64,000 bases of DNA from Kyrpidia spormannii (GCF_002804065.1 NZ_CP024955.1:620001-684000), one strand, 5' to 3'; shown: positions 53,294-62,119, counted from the stretch's first letter. A program made the numbers and translations. The notes: generated by a model not told the origin, from the letters alone.

Positions 53294-53618
53294 GTGCCTA
53301 GCAAAGCTAGGCACAACTTGCCGGTGCAAGTCCGGCCGAGGTAGGGGCCAGATCGCCTCGTAGCTAGCAGGCATCTGGTGGTGAGAGCCTAAGGGTGAAG
53401 CCCTGCGAAAAGCCCGGATGGGTGAAGCAAAACTGCAGGCCGTAACATGAAGTGAATCCCGCCGCATCGTTAATTTAGACCCGAAAAGGACAAGAGGAAG
53501 CCGAGCCGCGTGTGCACCGGCGAAGGCCATGGAACGTGTGAAGAATCTGGAAGGGCAGCACGGAAGAATCCTCCGGTGTAGAGGGAGCGGTATGTAGTGA
53601 CAGTTGTGCCTGGAACTA
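53294..53618 (+). mobile_element. Second group II intron, 5' fragment
   Basis: The sequence begins GTGCCTAGC and carries pieces typical of a widespread bacterial group II intron: GCCGGTGCAAGTCCGGC, GGTGGTGAGAGCCTAAGGG, CTGCAGGCCGTAAC and GACAGTTGTGCCTGGAAC. It differs from the group IIC intron that surrounds the composite element. It is inserted in a transposase gene and is itself cut at TA (53617-53618) by IS630 copy 2. The reverse transcriptase and 3' domains are absent. Confidence 0.7.
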
Positions 53619-54685
53619 GTGCCCCTTCAGAGAACCTTGATCTTCTTTTGCTCACGTAGAAGTCTGGCATGGCGGTGTGCTTGTTTCGCCAACGCAGGTA
53701 CGACCGGATCGCTGTGGCCAACGCCTCGTGATTTGGATAGTGACTCCCACGCAACACAAACGATCGTAACGGCGCAAAATGGCATTCGATTCGGTTCAAC
53801 CATGACGCCTGGGTCGGTGTAAAAACCAGTTCTACATTGTTTTCTGCAGCCCACTCAGTCACAGTACGATGCTTGTGAGGTGAAAAATTGTCCAAGACCA
53901 CGTACAGCCGTTCAGACCGGTGATACCGCCGGCGGAGCACCTTGAGAAAACGCAGAATATCCTGGTGCTTCTTGCTGGATGAGACGTGCCCGTACAGTTT
54001 ATCCGCTTTCAGATCTAGAGCCGCAAACAAGTGCCTCACCCCGTGGGTGCGGCGGTACGTTGCCGGCAATCGATCGGGCCGACTTTTCGGGTACCATCCG
54101 CAACCGGAAAACGGCTGAATGGACAACGGTCCAAACTCGTCAACGCAGATGACCCGTCCGTCTTTGGGCGGATTCCGGTAGAGCGACTGGATTCGTTTTT
54201 TTTACCTCAAAGTCAGGATCATTCGAGGCTTTCCATGTCTTGGTGTGCTAGTAGGTGATGTCGGCTTCCTCCAGAATGACACGGATAGTCTCAATGCTAA
54301 TAGAGGTCACGATGCCCCGCCTTTCGGCCTCCTCTTTGAGCTTGGACAGTGACCAATGGGTAAAGGGCAAACCCAGGGTGTTTGGCGGGATCTGGGCCAA
54401 CTCAATGATCGCGGCTCTTTGTTCTTCGGTAAAGGTCCGCGGTCGTCCGCCCTTGTACCGAGGCTTTAAGGCCTCGAATCCATGCTGATTGAAGGCATGA
54501 ATAATATGACGAATGTGCTCCTGAGAGAGGTGATACAACTCGGAGATCTCCGGCACCTTCATCTTTTGAGCGGAAGCCAACACGGCTAAAGCCCGTCGCA
54601 CTTCAACGGGGTTGGATCCTTTGCGAGCAATCTTCACAAGTTTGTTGCCCTCTTCAGGTGTCAGGTCTCGGACAAAGATGCACAT
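53619..54685 (-). pseudogene. IS630 transposase, split by an amber stop and a frameshift (copy 2)
   Basis: Carries the same TAG (complement at 54248-54250) and the same run of eight As (complement 54196-54203) as copy 1. The DNA-binding part is read from 54685 and the DDE core in the second frame. The catalytic frame runs out of the element into intron sequence. The identical lesions show that the element was copied after they arose. Confidence 0.85.
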
Positions 54686-54768
54686 GATGATCACCACCTG
54701 GGATGATCATTCGACAGACAACTGGACATTCCTTCCGATTTATCCAACTACATTGCCTGAAAGGGCAC
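53619..54768 (-). mobile_element. IS630-family insertion sequence, copy 2 (inverted)
   Basis: A 1150-bp inverted copy of the element at 47688-48837, with TA on both sides (53617-53618 and 54769-54770). Its inner end joins the second group II intron fragment and its outer end joins the group IIC intron. Confidence 0.9.
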
Positions 54769-54770
54769 TA

Positions 54771-55770
54771 GCCAAAGGCAAGGGTGTCCATCGCGAGGTC
54801 GAATCTGAAGGAAGCCGGAGGCAAACCCAAGGCCCGATGAACAACAACCTCATACGAGGCTACGCCGTTCGGATGAGCTGGCACGACACAGCGAAATCCA
54901 AGGCTGCCAAGGGGCGGTGGAGCATATGAGGCGGCGCGGGGGGAAGGTCAACGTTCTTATCCGGGTAGGCCTGCCGGATACACCAGGGAAACTGGCAACC
55001 CGGGTGCGTTCGCGAGAAGGACAAAGACAGCCGAAAACCCTGGACAGGGACTGCCCACGGGAGAAAGTGGTGAAGCCACGAGGGACCGTGGAGAGCCGAG
55101 CCCTTCTCCGGCACAAAGCGGAGCTTCACCTCGCGGAGAACAAGGTGACGGCCTGATGGAGAAGGTGGTGGCCAGGCAGAACATGCTGGCCGCCCTGAAG
55201 CGGGTGGAGCAGAACAAGGGTGCCCCCGGCGTGGACGGCATTCCCACGGAAAACCTCCGGGAACAGATCCGAGCCGAGTGGCCGCGCATCCGGGAAGAGC
55301 TGCTCACGGGGACCTACCGACCGCAGCCCGTGCGCCGGGTCGAAATCCCGAAACCCGGGGGAGGCAAGTGGATGCTAGAGATCCCCACCGTGATGGACCG
55401 CCTGATCCAGCAGGCGTTCCTGCAAGTGCTGACGCCGATCTTTGACCCGCAATTTTCGGAGGTCAGCTACGGGTTTCGCCCCGGAAGAAGGGCTCACGAT
55501 GCGGTGAGATGTGCGCGGCAGTACGTGGAGGAGGGATACGAATGGGCCGTGGACATGGACCTGGAAAAGTTCTTTGACCGGGTGAACCATGACATCCTCA
55601 TGGCCCGGGTAGCCCGGAAGGTAACGGACAAACGAGTGCTCAAGGTCATTCGCCGGTATCTCCAGGCAGGGATCATGGTGAACGGGGTGGTCATGGAAAG
55701 AGAGGAAGGGACACCACAGGGTGGGCCCCTGAGTCTACTGCGGGCGAATATCCTTCTGGATGCGGGGTAG
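54771..55770 (+). mobile_element. Group IIC intron, continuation with truncated reverse transcriptase
   Basis: The intron resumes after the TA with GCCAAAGGCAAGGGTGTCC, then AATCTGAAGGAAGC and GGCAAACCC, the same order as in known group IIC introns. Domains II-III and the reverse transcriptase start (55156) follow. The intron stops abruptly near 55763; domains V and VI are missing, so it cannot splice. Confidence 0.8.
55156..55770 (+). pseudogene. Group II intron reverse transcriptase, truncated before YADD
   Basis: The 204-residue fragment has the start of an LtrA-type protein: NKGAPGVDGIPTENL (RT0/1), RRVEIPKPGGGKWMLEIPTVMDRLIQQA, SYGFRPGRRAHDAV and the first catalytic aspartates in WAVDMDLEKFFDRVNHD. 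It reaches EGTPQGGPLS and then becomes atypical and ends at TAG 55770. The YADD box, maturase domain X and any nuclease domain are lost, so no activity is expected. Confidence 0.85.
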
Positions 55771-55893
55771 CTCATCATAGACGAGGCGAACCCAACGGGA
55801 ACAGTGAGTGTAGTCAAATCCTTATGCATAGAAATGTGAATTATATAATACTAATAACTAAACCAAGTGCTATGCCGAAATGGAGGGAGATTG

Positions 55894-56637
55894 ATGGCCG
55901 AGTCCGAGGTTAAAGAGAAAAAAATTTCCCGCCGAGATTTTTTGAAAACTGCTGGGTGGGCCGTGGGGGGACTAGTGGTAGGAGGAGTTGTCGGGGGGAG
56001 CTTGGTTGCCGGCCTCGACAAGGGGCAAGTAGTCCAAACGGGCGGTTCCATCTCCGTGGATTACGGCAACGCACTCATGTACTTCTCTAAAGAGCAGTTT
56101 CAAGTTGTTGAGGCTGCGGTGGAGCGTATTTTCCCAAAAGATGAAAATGGTCCGGGGGCCAAGGAGCTAGGCATTGCATTTTTTATTGATCATCAATTGG
56201 CTGGATCGTGGGGCAACAATGCGAAAGAGTACATGTTACCGCCATTTTTCCCGGGCAGCCCGACTCAAGGGTATCAAGGTCAACTGAGACATCAACAGAT
56301 TTTTGATGCCGGTGTACAAGGACTTGACGACTACTGCGTCAAACACTACGGCAAGCCCTTTGTTCAACTTGACCCCAATCAGCAAGACTCGGTGCTCGAA
56401 GCCTGCGAGAAAGATCAGATTCCATTAAAAGGGGTATCGAGTGCGTACTTCTTTTCCTTGTTCCGACTGGTAACCTTGGAAGGGGCGTACGCCGATCCTA
56501 TGTACGGCGGCAATCGAAACATGGCTGGGTGGAAAATGAAGCACTATCCCGGCAACCAAATGTCGTATGCCAACGTTGTCGACAAAAACGGATTGGTAAA
56601 TCTCGAACCAAAAAGTCTGAGAGATCATCTTGTGTAG
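55894..56637 (+). CDS. Gluconate 2-dehydrogenase subunit 3-like protein, Tat-exported
   Basis: The 247-residue protein has a twin-arginine signal (RRDFLK, residues 13-18, then a Gly/Val-rich hydrophobic stretch to about 46), followed by a helical domain typical of gluconate 2-dehydrogenase gamma subunits (ERIFPKDENGPGAKELGIAFFIDHQLAG). It is exported folded and should carry the flavoprotein encoded next. ATG 55894 follows GGAGGGAG. An AT-rich TATAAT box lies at 55844-55849, just past the broken intron. Confidence 0.88.
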   Translation: MAESEVKEKKISRRDFLKTAGWAVGGLVVGGVVGGSLVAGLDKGQVVQTGGSISVDYGNALMYFSKEQFQVVEAAVERIFPKDENGPGAKELGIAFFIDHQLAGSWGNNAKEYMLPPFFPGSPTQGYQGQLRHQQIFDAGVQGLDDYCVKHYGKPFVQLDPNQQDSVLEACEKDQIPLKGVSSAYFFSLFRLVTLEGAYADPMYGGNRNMAGWKMKHYPGNQMSYANVVDKNGLVNLEPKSLRDHLV

Positions 56638-56651
56638 GAGGAGTTTCGGAT

Positions 56652-58367
56652 ATGCCGACCAAATTGCCCAAAACCGATGTGGTCGTTGTCGGCGTCGGAT
56701 GGACCGGAGGTATTATTGCAGCTGAATTGACCAAACAAGGTCTGAAGGTCGTGGGATTAGAGCGGGGAAAAGAAAGAACTACAAAGGATTATTACATGGT
56801 CCACGACGAGCTACGTTATGCGTTCCACTATGAATTGATGCAGGACCTGTCGAGAGAGACAGTTACCTTCAGAAACAATGAGCAGATGCGGGCCTTGCCC
56901 ATGCGTCGTTACGGATCATTTTTGCCGGGCGAGAACCTCGGTGGTGCTGGAGTCCATTGGAACGGTATGACATTTCGTTTTCTGCCCTATGACTTTCAGA
57001 TTTATAGCAAAACGGTAGAGCGATATGGAAAAAACAAGATCCCTGACGGAATGACGATCCAGGATTGGGGGATCACCTATGACGAACTTGAACCGTATTA
57101 CGACAAATTCGAGAAAATGGCCGGGATTTCAGGGGAAGAAAACCCGCTGGGGGCAAAACGGTCCAGTCCGTATCCCAACCCACCGATGAAAGAGACCCCT
57201 TTGCTGACGTTGTTTAAGCAGGCGGCAAAATCTCTGAATCTTCACCCGTATATGTCTCCTTCTGCAAATTTGAGTCAAAATTACACAAATCCGGATGGCA
57301 TTTCACGAGTCGCTTGTCAGTATTGCGGGTTTTGTGAACGATTCGGCTGCGAGTATGGTGCAAAGGCCGACCCAGTTGTCACGGTATTGCCTGTTGCCCA
57401 GAAATCTGGAAATTTTACCCTAGTGACCTTTGCTAATGTCCTCCGGATCATTCACGATGGGAAAACGGCCGCCGGTGTCGTGTATGTAGATACTCGGACT
57501 GGGGAAGAGTTTGAACAGCCTGCCGATATTGTCGTGCTAACAAGCTATGTTCTCAACAATACCCGGTTGCTTCTTCTCTCCAAAATTGGACGTCCCTATG
57601 ATCCACACACCGGCCAGGGGGTGATCGGCAAGAATTACTGTTACCAAACAATGGGGGCTGCCGCCCAAGGCTTTTTCGAAAACAAGCAGTTCAATCTGTT
57701 TGCCGGTGCTGGGGCTTTGGCCATGTGTTTGGATGACTTCAACGGAGATAATTTTGATCACTCGTCCCTCAAATTTATACACGGTGCCAACATCTCAGTG
57801 AGTCAGACGGGACTTCGTCCCATTGCAAACAATCCGATATTGCCAGGGACGAAATCGTGGGGGAAAGATTTCAAGGCCCAATCGATTCGATACGCGAACA
57901 GCGTTTTCAGTGTCGGGGCACAAGGAGCGAGCATGCCACATCGCTATCATTACCTGGATCTCGATCCAATTTACAAGGATATCTACGGTCAACCGCTTCT
58001 GCGGATCACTTTCGATTTTGAGGACCAGGAGAGGGAATTGGTCGCGTTTCTGGGCCAACAGACGGAGAAGATCGCCAAGGCTATGGGGGCGGATAAGGTG
58101 GTGACAAACACCAAACTTGGGCCCTATAACATCGTGCCTTACCAGTCAACCCATAATACCGGCGGTGTGATCATGGGCGCGGACCCGCGTACCTCGGCGG
58201 TTAACCATTATCTGCAGATGTGGGACATGGAGAACCTTTTTGTAGTTGGTGCCTCCGCATTTGCCCATAACAGTGGGTACAATCCCACGGGTACCGTCGG
58301 GGCCCTGGCGTATAGAGCGGCAGAGGGAATCTTGAAATACCACAAAAATGGCGGCAGTTTGGCATGA
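56652..58367 (+). CDS. GMC-family oxidoreductase (gluconate/sugar dehydrogenase flavoprotein subunit)
   Basis: The 571-residue flavoprotein has the dinucleotide motif VVVGVGWTGGIIAAEL (about 10-25), a conserved LGGAGVHWNGMTFR segment (about 98-111), CQYCGFCERFGCEYGAKA (about 221-238) and C-terminal GTVGALAYRAAEGIL. The catalytic histidine-asparagine pair is in AHNSGYNPTG. It should oxidise a sugar, sugar acid or alcohol outside the membrane, hitch-hiking through Tat with the upstream small subunit because it lacks its own signal. No cytochrome c subunit follows. ATG 56652 follows TAGGAGGAG. Confidence 0.88.
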   Translation: MPTKLPKTDVVVVGVGWTGGIIAAELTKQGLKVVGLERGKERTTKDYYMVHDELRYAFHYELMQDLSRETVTFRNNEQMRALPMRRYGSFLPGENLGGAGVHWNGMTFRFLPYDFQIYSKTVERYGKNKIPDGMTIQDWGITYDELEPYYDKFEKMAGISGEENPLGAKRSSPYPNPPMKETPLLTLFKQAAKSLNLHPYMSPSANLSQNYTNPDGISRVACQYCGFCERFGCEYGAKADPVVTVLPVAQKSGNFTLVTFANVLRIIHDGKTAAGVVYVDTRTGEEFEQPADIVVLTSYVLNNTRLLLLSKIGRPYDPHTGQGVIGKNYCYQTMGAAAQGFFENKQFNLFAGAGALAMCLDDFNGDNFDHSSLKFIHGANISVSQTGLRPIANNPILPGTKSWGKDFKAQSIRYANSVFSVGAQGASMPHRYHYLDLDPIYKDIYGQPLLRITFDFEDQERELVAFLGQQTEKIAKAMGADKVVTNTKLGPYNIVPYQSTHNTGGVIMGADPRTSAVNHYLQMWDMENLFVVGASAFAHNSGYNPTGTVGALAYRAAEGILKYHKNGGSLA

Positions 58368-58393
58368 CTATGAGGTGACAGGGGGAGGGTACT

Positions 58394-58576
58394 ATGGCCA
58401 ATATCGGTATCCCAGGGCTCATACTCATTCTGATTGTGGCTTTAGTGGTATTCGGGCCGGCAAAACTGCCACAATTGGGACGCGCCGTGGGCGAGACCTT
58501 TCGGGAGATCAGGCGTTCCACACAGTCCATCGTTTTGGAGGAAGAAACTGTAGGAACGGAGAAAAAAGCCGATTAG
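58394..58576 (+). CDS. tatA: Twin-arginine translocase subunit TatA
   Basis: The 60-residue protein has a short N-terminal membrane helix ending at FGPAKLPQLGRAVGETFREI (about 20-39), the hinge and amphipathic helix of TatA/TatE, and an acidic tail. It is 26 bp after the GMC dehydrogenase and in the same operon, so it probably serves export of that Tat substrate. TatC is not in the window. The ATG follows GGGGGAGGG. Confidence 0.9.
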   Translation: MANIGIPGLILILIVALVVFGPAKLPQLGRAVGETFREIRRSTQSIVLEEETVGTEKKAD

Positions 58577-58589
58577 TAAAGTTCCTGCC

Positions 58590-59110
58590 ATGTTGAAGAA
58601 GGACTGGATGATTTCCCGCACAACGGTGGCTATAGCGGGCGGATTCGTGGCCGCTTTCGGGCTGCTGCTGGCTTTAGCTTCGCAGCGAGGATGGCTTCAC
58701 CCGGGTGTGGGTGTGGGAATGCTTTTGCCTTGCTCCCTGCCAACTTTCTCAGCATGCCCATTCTCTTGTATCGTGCACCTCGGTGGGATTGGAAAGGGAT
58801 CCGTCCATTTGGCTGCAGTCGCCTCAACCCGGATGGATGTTTCTCGGTTCGAAGTGGCTTGTCACCCTTTTTGACGGCGCTGTTGCTGGAGGTGGTGAGT
58901 TACGCGATAGTCCTGTTGCTCCTTCACGTGGAATCCAGCCACTTGGGGGAGATGATCGTGCCGGCTTCGGCGGCTATAAATCCGAGTTTTCAATTTCCGG
59001 GAACTTGCACTGATCGTGGTCCTGGGAACGGCGCTGTTCGGATTCTACATCGAGGCGTGGATCTGCCCGGTGTAGGATGTTTCGTGATGCTCGACAACGG
59101 ACTAAACCGC
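58590..59110 (+). pseudogene. Decayed ABC transporter permease
   Basis: Pieces of one membrane protein are spread over three frames: DWMISRTTVAIAGGFVAAFGLLLALASQRGW-like sequence from 58605, then LLPANFLSMPILLY, SIWLQSPQPGWMFLGSKWL, and FLTALLLEVVSYAIVLLLLH. At least two frameshifts are needed to join them. The pattern resembles ABC-2-type permeases, and a broken ATPase gene follows. No functional product is expected. Confidence 0.55.
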
Positions 59111-59122
59111 GGGAGGAAACAC

Positions 59123-59280
59123 ATGGATACCTCAATTGTTGACTTTGAACGTGTGACGAAACGATACGGTCGGCGCCTGGCGTTGAAAGACGTCACCTTC
59201 ACGCTGCCAAGGGGCAAGATCATCGGCGTGGTCGGGCCGAACGGCAGTGGAGAATCCACGCCGCCGAAATGGCGGTCTTT
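59123..59280 (+). pseudogene. Broken ABC transporter ATPase (Walker A lysine lost)
   Basis: ATG 59123 follows GGGAGGAAAC and opens an ABC ATPase: VDFERVTKRYGRRLALKDVTF, then GVVGPNGSGESTPPKW. The Walker A lysine is glutamate and the next residues have changed (TPPKW for a usual TLLKL). The sequence then runs into a hairpin and T-tract and no later ABC motif is present. It is a truncated remnant. Confidence 0.7.
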
Positions 59281-59285
59281 TTTTT
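59261..59285 (+). terminator. Intrinsic terminator inside the broken ATPase
   Basis: CCGCC (59261-59265) and GGCGG (59271-59275) form a short stem followed by TCTTTTTTTT. It would stop transcripts coming from the dehydrogenase-tatA operon. Confidence 0.65.
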
Positions 59286-59347
59286 ACGTTGATGCTGTTT
59301 GCAAAAAGTTCTTGACCCGGAGCCTATGCGTATGGTAGGTTGGAGAT

Positions 59348-60295
59348 ATGAAACATATGTTCGTAACATACCGGCAGGAGAAGGGATGCTGGCCGGATTG
59401 GCGGGCCTTGATTATACTGAGGGTAGGCGGGGAGATCGTGGAGATATCGCGGAATTCAAACGATATTGTCGCGCGCCATTTGACTGTTGCCATGGCCCAG
59501 GGTGCGCTGGCGGCGATCGGCATCTCCGACGCTGTGGTGGTCGGAGCTTTGCCTGCGGATTTGCCGAGGGTGGAAGTACGCGAAGAGCGGATGGATATCC
59601 TGTTGGAACTGCAGGATGGCCGATTGATGCATCTCGAGTATCAGAAAAAGAAGGAGCCTAATCTCTACCGGTTTTTGCATTATGATGCCGCCATTGTCGA
59701 GAGATATCACTGTAAGGTTCGCACCATTGTCGTTTATACCGATGAGGTGGCCAGTGCTCCAGAACAGTTGGATGCCGGATCCATCTCTTATCGGGTAGAA
59801 AATTTGTATCTCAGCCGAATTGACGGCGACGCTACAATCGACACACTGCGCCAGCATGTGTCAGTGGGTGAATGGACTGCGGTCGATCGGGTGAAAACAG
59901 CGTTTGCGTTTCATATGCGTTTCACCCGGAGAACGCCGGAACAGGCATTTGACGAGATCGTGGAAGTGATTCGTCGAATACCCGATCAAGAGGAGCAACG
60001 CTACGTTGCGGCCCTCATCCTCGGGTTCAGTGCCAAGGCTTTAACCGATCAACAGATGAAAATTCTTCGGGAGGTGGCTGGGGTGGCCGACCTGCTTTAC
60101 TCTGTTCAACGGGAAGCCATTGAAAAAGGTTGGAAAGAAGGTTTGCAGAAGGGATTGCAACAGGGTCGCGAGGAAGAAAAACGTGACATTGCTAAGCGAA
60201 TGTTACAACGGGGTGTATCCGTGTCGGTTGTCGCGGAATTCACGGGTCTGACGGAGTCCGAGGTGGAAGAGATTATGAGAAGCCTCGACCGATGA
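59348..60295 (+). CDS. PD-(D/E)XK nuclease-family protein (Rpn/PDDEXK_2-like)
   Basis: The 315-residue protein has the nuclease core with D83 (ERMDILLEL) and E97-x-Q-K (LEYQKK), as in transposase-like Rpn proteins. A helical region follows, then a Lys/Glu/Gln-rich coiled tail (about 255-285; EGLQKGLQQGREEEKRD) typical of the family, and a C-terminal helix-turn-helix-like end (VVAEFTGLTESEVEEI). Members make breaks in DNA and are often scattered in genomes near mobile DNA. The ATG at 59348 follows GGTTGGAG; a later start is possible because the first 25 residues are not family-like. Confidence 0.75.
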   Translation: MKHMFVTYRQEKGCWPDWRALIILRVGGEIVEISRNSNDIVARHLTVAMAQGALAAIGISDAVVVGALPADLPRVEVREERMDILLELQDGRLMHLEYQKKKEPNLYRFLHYDAAIVERYHCKVRTIVVYTDEVASAPEQLDAGSISYRVENLYLSRIDGDATIDTLRQHVSVGEWTAVDRVKTAFAFHMRFTRRTPEQAFDEIVEVIRRIPDQEEQRYVAALILGFSAKALTDQQMKILREVAGVADLLYSVQREAIEKGWKEGLQKGLQQGREEEKRDIAKRMLQRGVSVSVVAEFTGLTESEVEEIMRSLDR

Positions 60296-60373
60296 CCAGG
60301 ATCGCTGGTTGAGCCGATACCGGCCGGTGGCGAAGGGTATCGTGGTGCGGGAAAAACGGAAGGTGAGGGGCCA

Positions 60374-62119
60374 ATGACGGAGCGGGAACTGTTAGATGTG
60401 TTGGACACGCCGATCTATTTTATCGATGCAAAGCACGTCGTGGTCTGGATGAACCGTGCCGCCCAAAATGCGGTTCCAGGGATTGTCAAGGGGATGCCGT
60501 GGACTGACGTACAGCCCCGCCTTCCGCGAACCCACATCTTTAGGTTCCACGAAGTGCAGGTCGGCGGGGAACCTGGCGTAATGGTGGAAGGGACGCCGAG
60601 TGTGGATCCCGCGCTGCTGTCCGAGTTGGAACGGCTGCGCCAGGCCAATGAGGATCTTGAAACCATCCTGGACACGTTGTTTGATGAAGTTTTCGTCACC
60701 GATGGAGAAGGGGTGGTCCTGCGGGTCAATACGGCCGCGGAGCAGTTGTACGGCCTACAAAATTCCGATATCGTCGGACGAACGGTGTTTGACCTTGAGC
60801 GGGAACAGGTGTTTTACCCGTCGGTGGCCGCCATGGTTCTTCAGCGGCGCAGACGTGTGACAGCGCTTCAAGAGACGAAAAACGGCCACCGGCTGGTGGT
60901 GACGGGTAGCCCGGTTTTCGATCGCGAAGGGCGGATCGTGCGGATCGTTTGTTACACCCGGGATCTGACCTCTAGCCGGTCATGGCCCTCGGTCGCTGTT
61001 CAAGGAGTAGGGCAAGGCGTAGAAATACCCCGGGATTCGGGCCTGGTGGCGGAGAACCCCGCCATGAAGTCCGTCATGGATCTGATCCGGCGGGTGGCCC
61101 CCACCGATGCGACGATTTTGCTGCTCGGAGAGACTGGGGTGGGAAAGAACCGCCTGGCCCGCTTCATTCACGACCTCAGTTCCCGCCGGGCGAATCCCTT
61201 TGTGGAGATCAACTGCGCCAATGTCCCCGAATCCCTCTTCGAGAGTGAACTATTCGGCTATGAAAGCGGAGCCTTTACCGGTGCTCGGAAGGAGGGTAAG
61301 GTCGGCAAAGTCGAGTTGGCCCACGGGGGCACCTTATTCCTCAATGAGGTGGGGGAGCTGCCTCTTCACGTGCAGGGAAAGATTTTGGACCTCCTTCAGG
61401 AACGGACCGTTTCCCGGGTGGGAGGGGTGCACACCCGGAAGGTCGATATCCGGATCGTGGCGGCGACAAACAAGGATCTCCGCCAATTGGTGAAAGAAGG
61501 GCGGTTCAGGGATGACTTATATTTCCGCCTGAACGTCGTCCCTTTAACCATTCCACCCCTTCGGGAGCGGGGGGAAGATATTTGTACCCTCGCGGAGACC
61601 CTGGTTCACCACTTTTGTGACAAATATCAACTGCCGAGAAAAGCGATTCATCCCGACGTCATGGCGTGTTTCCTACACTATGCCTGGCCCGGCAATGTCC
61701 GGGAGCTGGAGAATGTGATCGAACGGCTGTGCATCATCGTGGAAGATGACATCCTGCTTCCGGAACACCTGCCTGAAGAACTTTGGTCATCGGGGGGGAC
61801 CGAGCGAGGTGAGAAGGACGGGTATCTTGGGACAAAGGGAACGCCGGACAACGGAGGCCCACCGCCCAAGACTGTCTTCGGCTCTTCGCTGCCGGGGAAG
61901 GCGGCTTTCCAGTCGCACTCTTCGCCAGATATTCTTTCCCAAGGATGGGGCATTCGCCAGGTGTTGGAAGAGGTGGAACGGGAGCTGTATGCCCGGGCTT
62001 TACAACAATATGGAAGCACCTATGCCATCGCAAAACATCTTCGGGTGAGCCAACCCACCGTGGTACGGAAGTTAAGACAGTTCGGCCTTTCGGGCGGAAG
62101 GGCATTGGATTCTCAATAA
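60374..62119 (+). CDS. Sigma-54-dependent transcriptional activator (PAS-PAS-AAA-HTH)
   Basis: The 581-residue regulator has a short PAS-like domain (about 5-60), a coiled linker, a second PAS domain (about 95-205), an AAA+ domain (about 225-460) and a C-terminal TyrR-type helix-turn-helix (YAIAKHLRVSQPTVVRKL). The sigma-54 contact loop GAFTGA is at 299-304 and the arginine finger region is DDLYFRLNVVPL. Walker A reads GETGVGKN. Walker B reads FLNEVGE, with asparagine 324 where the family has aspartate. It presumably activates sigma-54 promoters in response to a small molecule bound by PAS. Candidate targets are the promoter at 43051 or the convergent operon. Confidence 0.9.
   Translation: MTERELLDVLDTPIYFIDAKHVVVWMNRAAQNAVPGIVKGMPWTDVQPRLPRTHIFRFHEVQVGGEPGVMVEGTPSVDPALLSELERLRQANEDLETILDTLFDEVFVTDGEGVVLRVNTAAEQLYGLQNSDIVGRTVFDLEREQVFYPSVAAMVLQRRRRVTALQETKNGHRLVVTGSPVFDREGRIVRIVCYTRDLTSSRSWPSVAVQGVGQGVEIPRDSGLVAENPAMKSVMDLIRRVAPTDATILLLGETGVGKNRLARFIHDLSSRRANPFVEINCANVPESLFESELFGYESGAFTGARKEGKVGKVELAHGGTLFLNEVGELPLHVQGKILDLLQERTVSRVGGVHTRKVDIRIVAATNKDLRQLVKEGRFRDDLYFRLNVVPLTIPPLRERGEDICTLAETLVHHFCDKYQLPRKAIHPDVMACFLHYAWPGNVRELENVIERLCIIVEDDILLPEHLPEELWSSGGTERGEKDGYLGTKGTPDNGGPPPKTVFGSSLPGKAAFQSHSSPDILSQGWGIRQVLEEVERELYARALQQYGSTYAIAKHLRVSQPTVVRKLRQFGLSGGRALDSQ

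Larger units (their letters stand above)
47688..54768. mobile_element. IS630-bounded composite element inserted in the group IIC intron
   Basis: Two 1150-bp IS630 copies in inverted orientation (47688-48837 plus, 53619-54768 minus) bound a 7081-bp unit. The outer ends are GTGTCCTTTCAGG and its complement with one base changed (GTGCCC). TA lies on both outer sides (47686-47687 and 54769-54770). The outer flanks join into one continuous group IIC intron domain I, so the whole unit appears to have moved as one piece, with a TA target duplication. The cargo is a flavin reductase and HpaB-type monooxygenase with a vestigial promoter and dioxygenase start, plus transposase and intron fragments. Confidence 0.75.

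Noticed and set aside
54877-54893. Sigma-54-like sequence CTGGCACGACACAGCG in the group IIC intron
   Set aside because: The -24 half fits but the -12 half reads CAGCG instead of TTGC, and it lies inside structured intron RNA.
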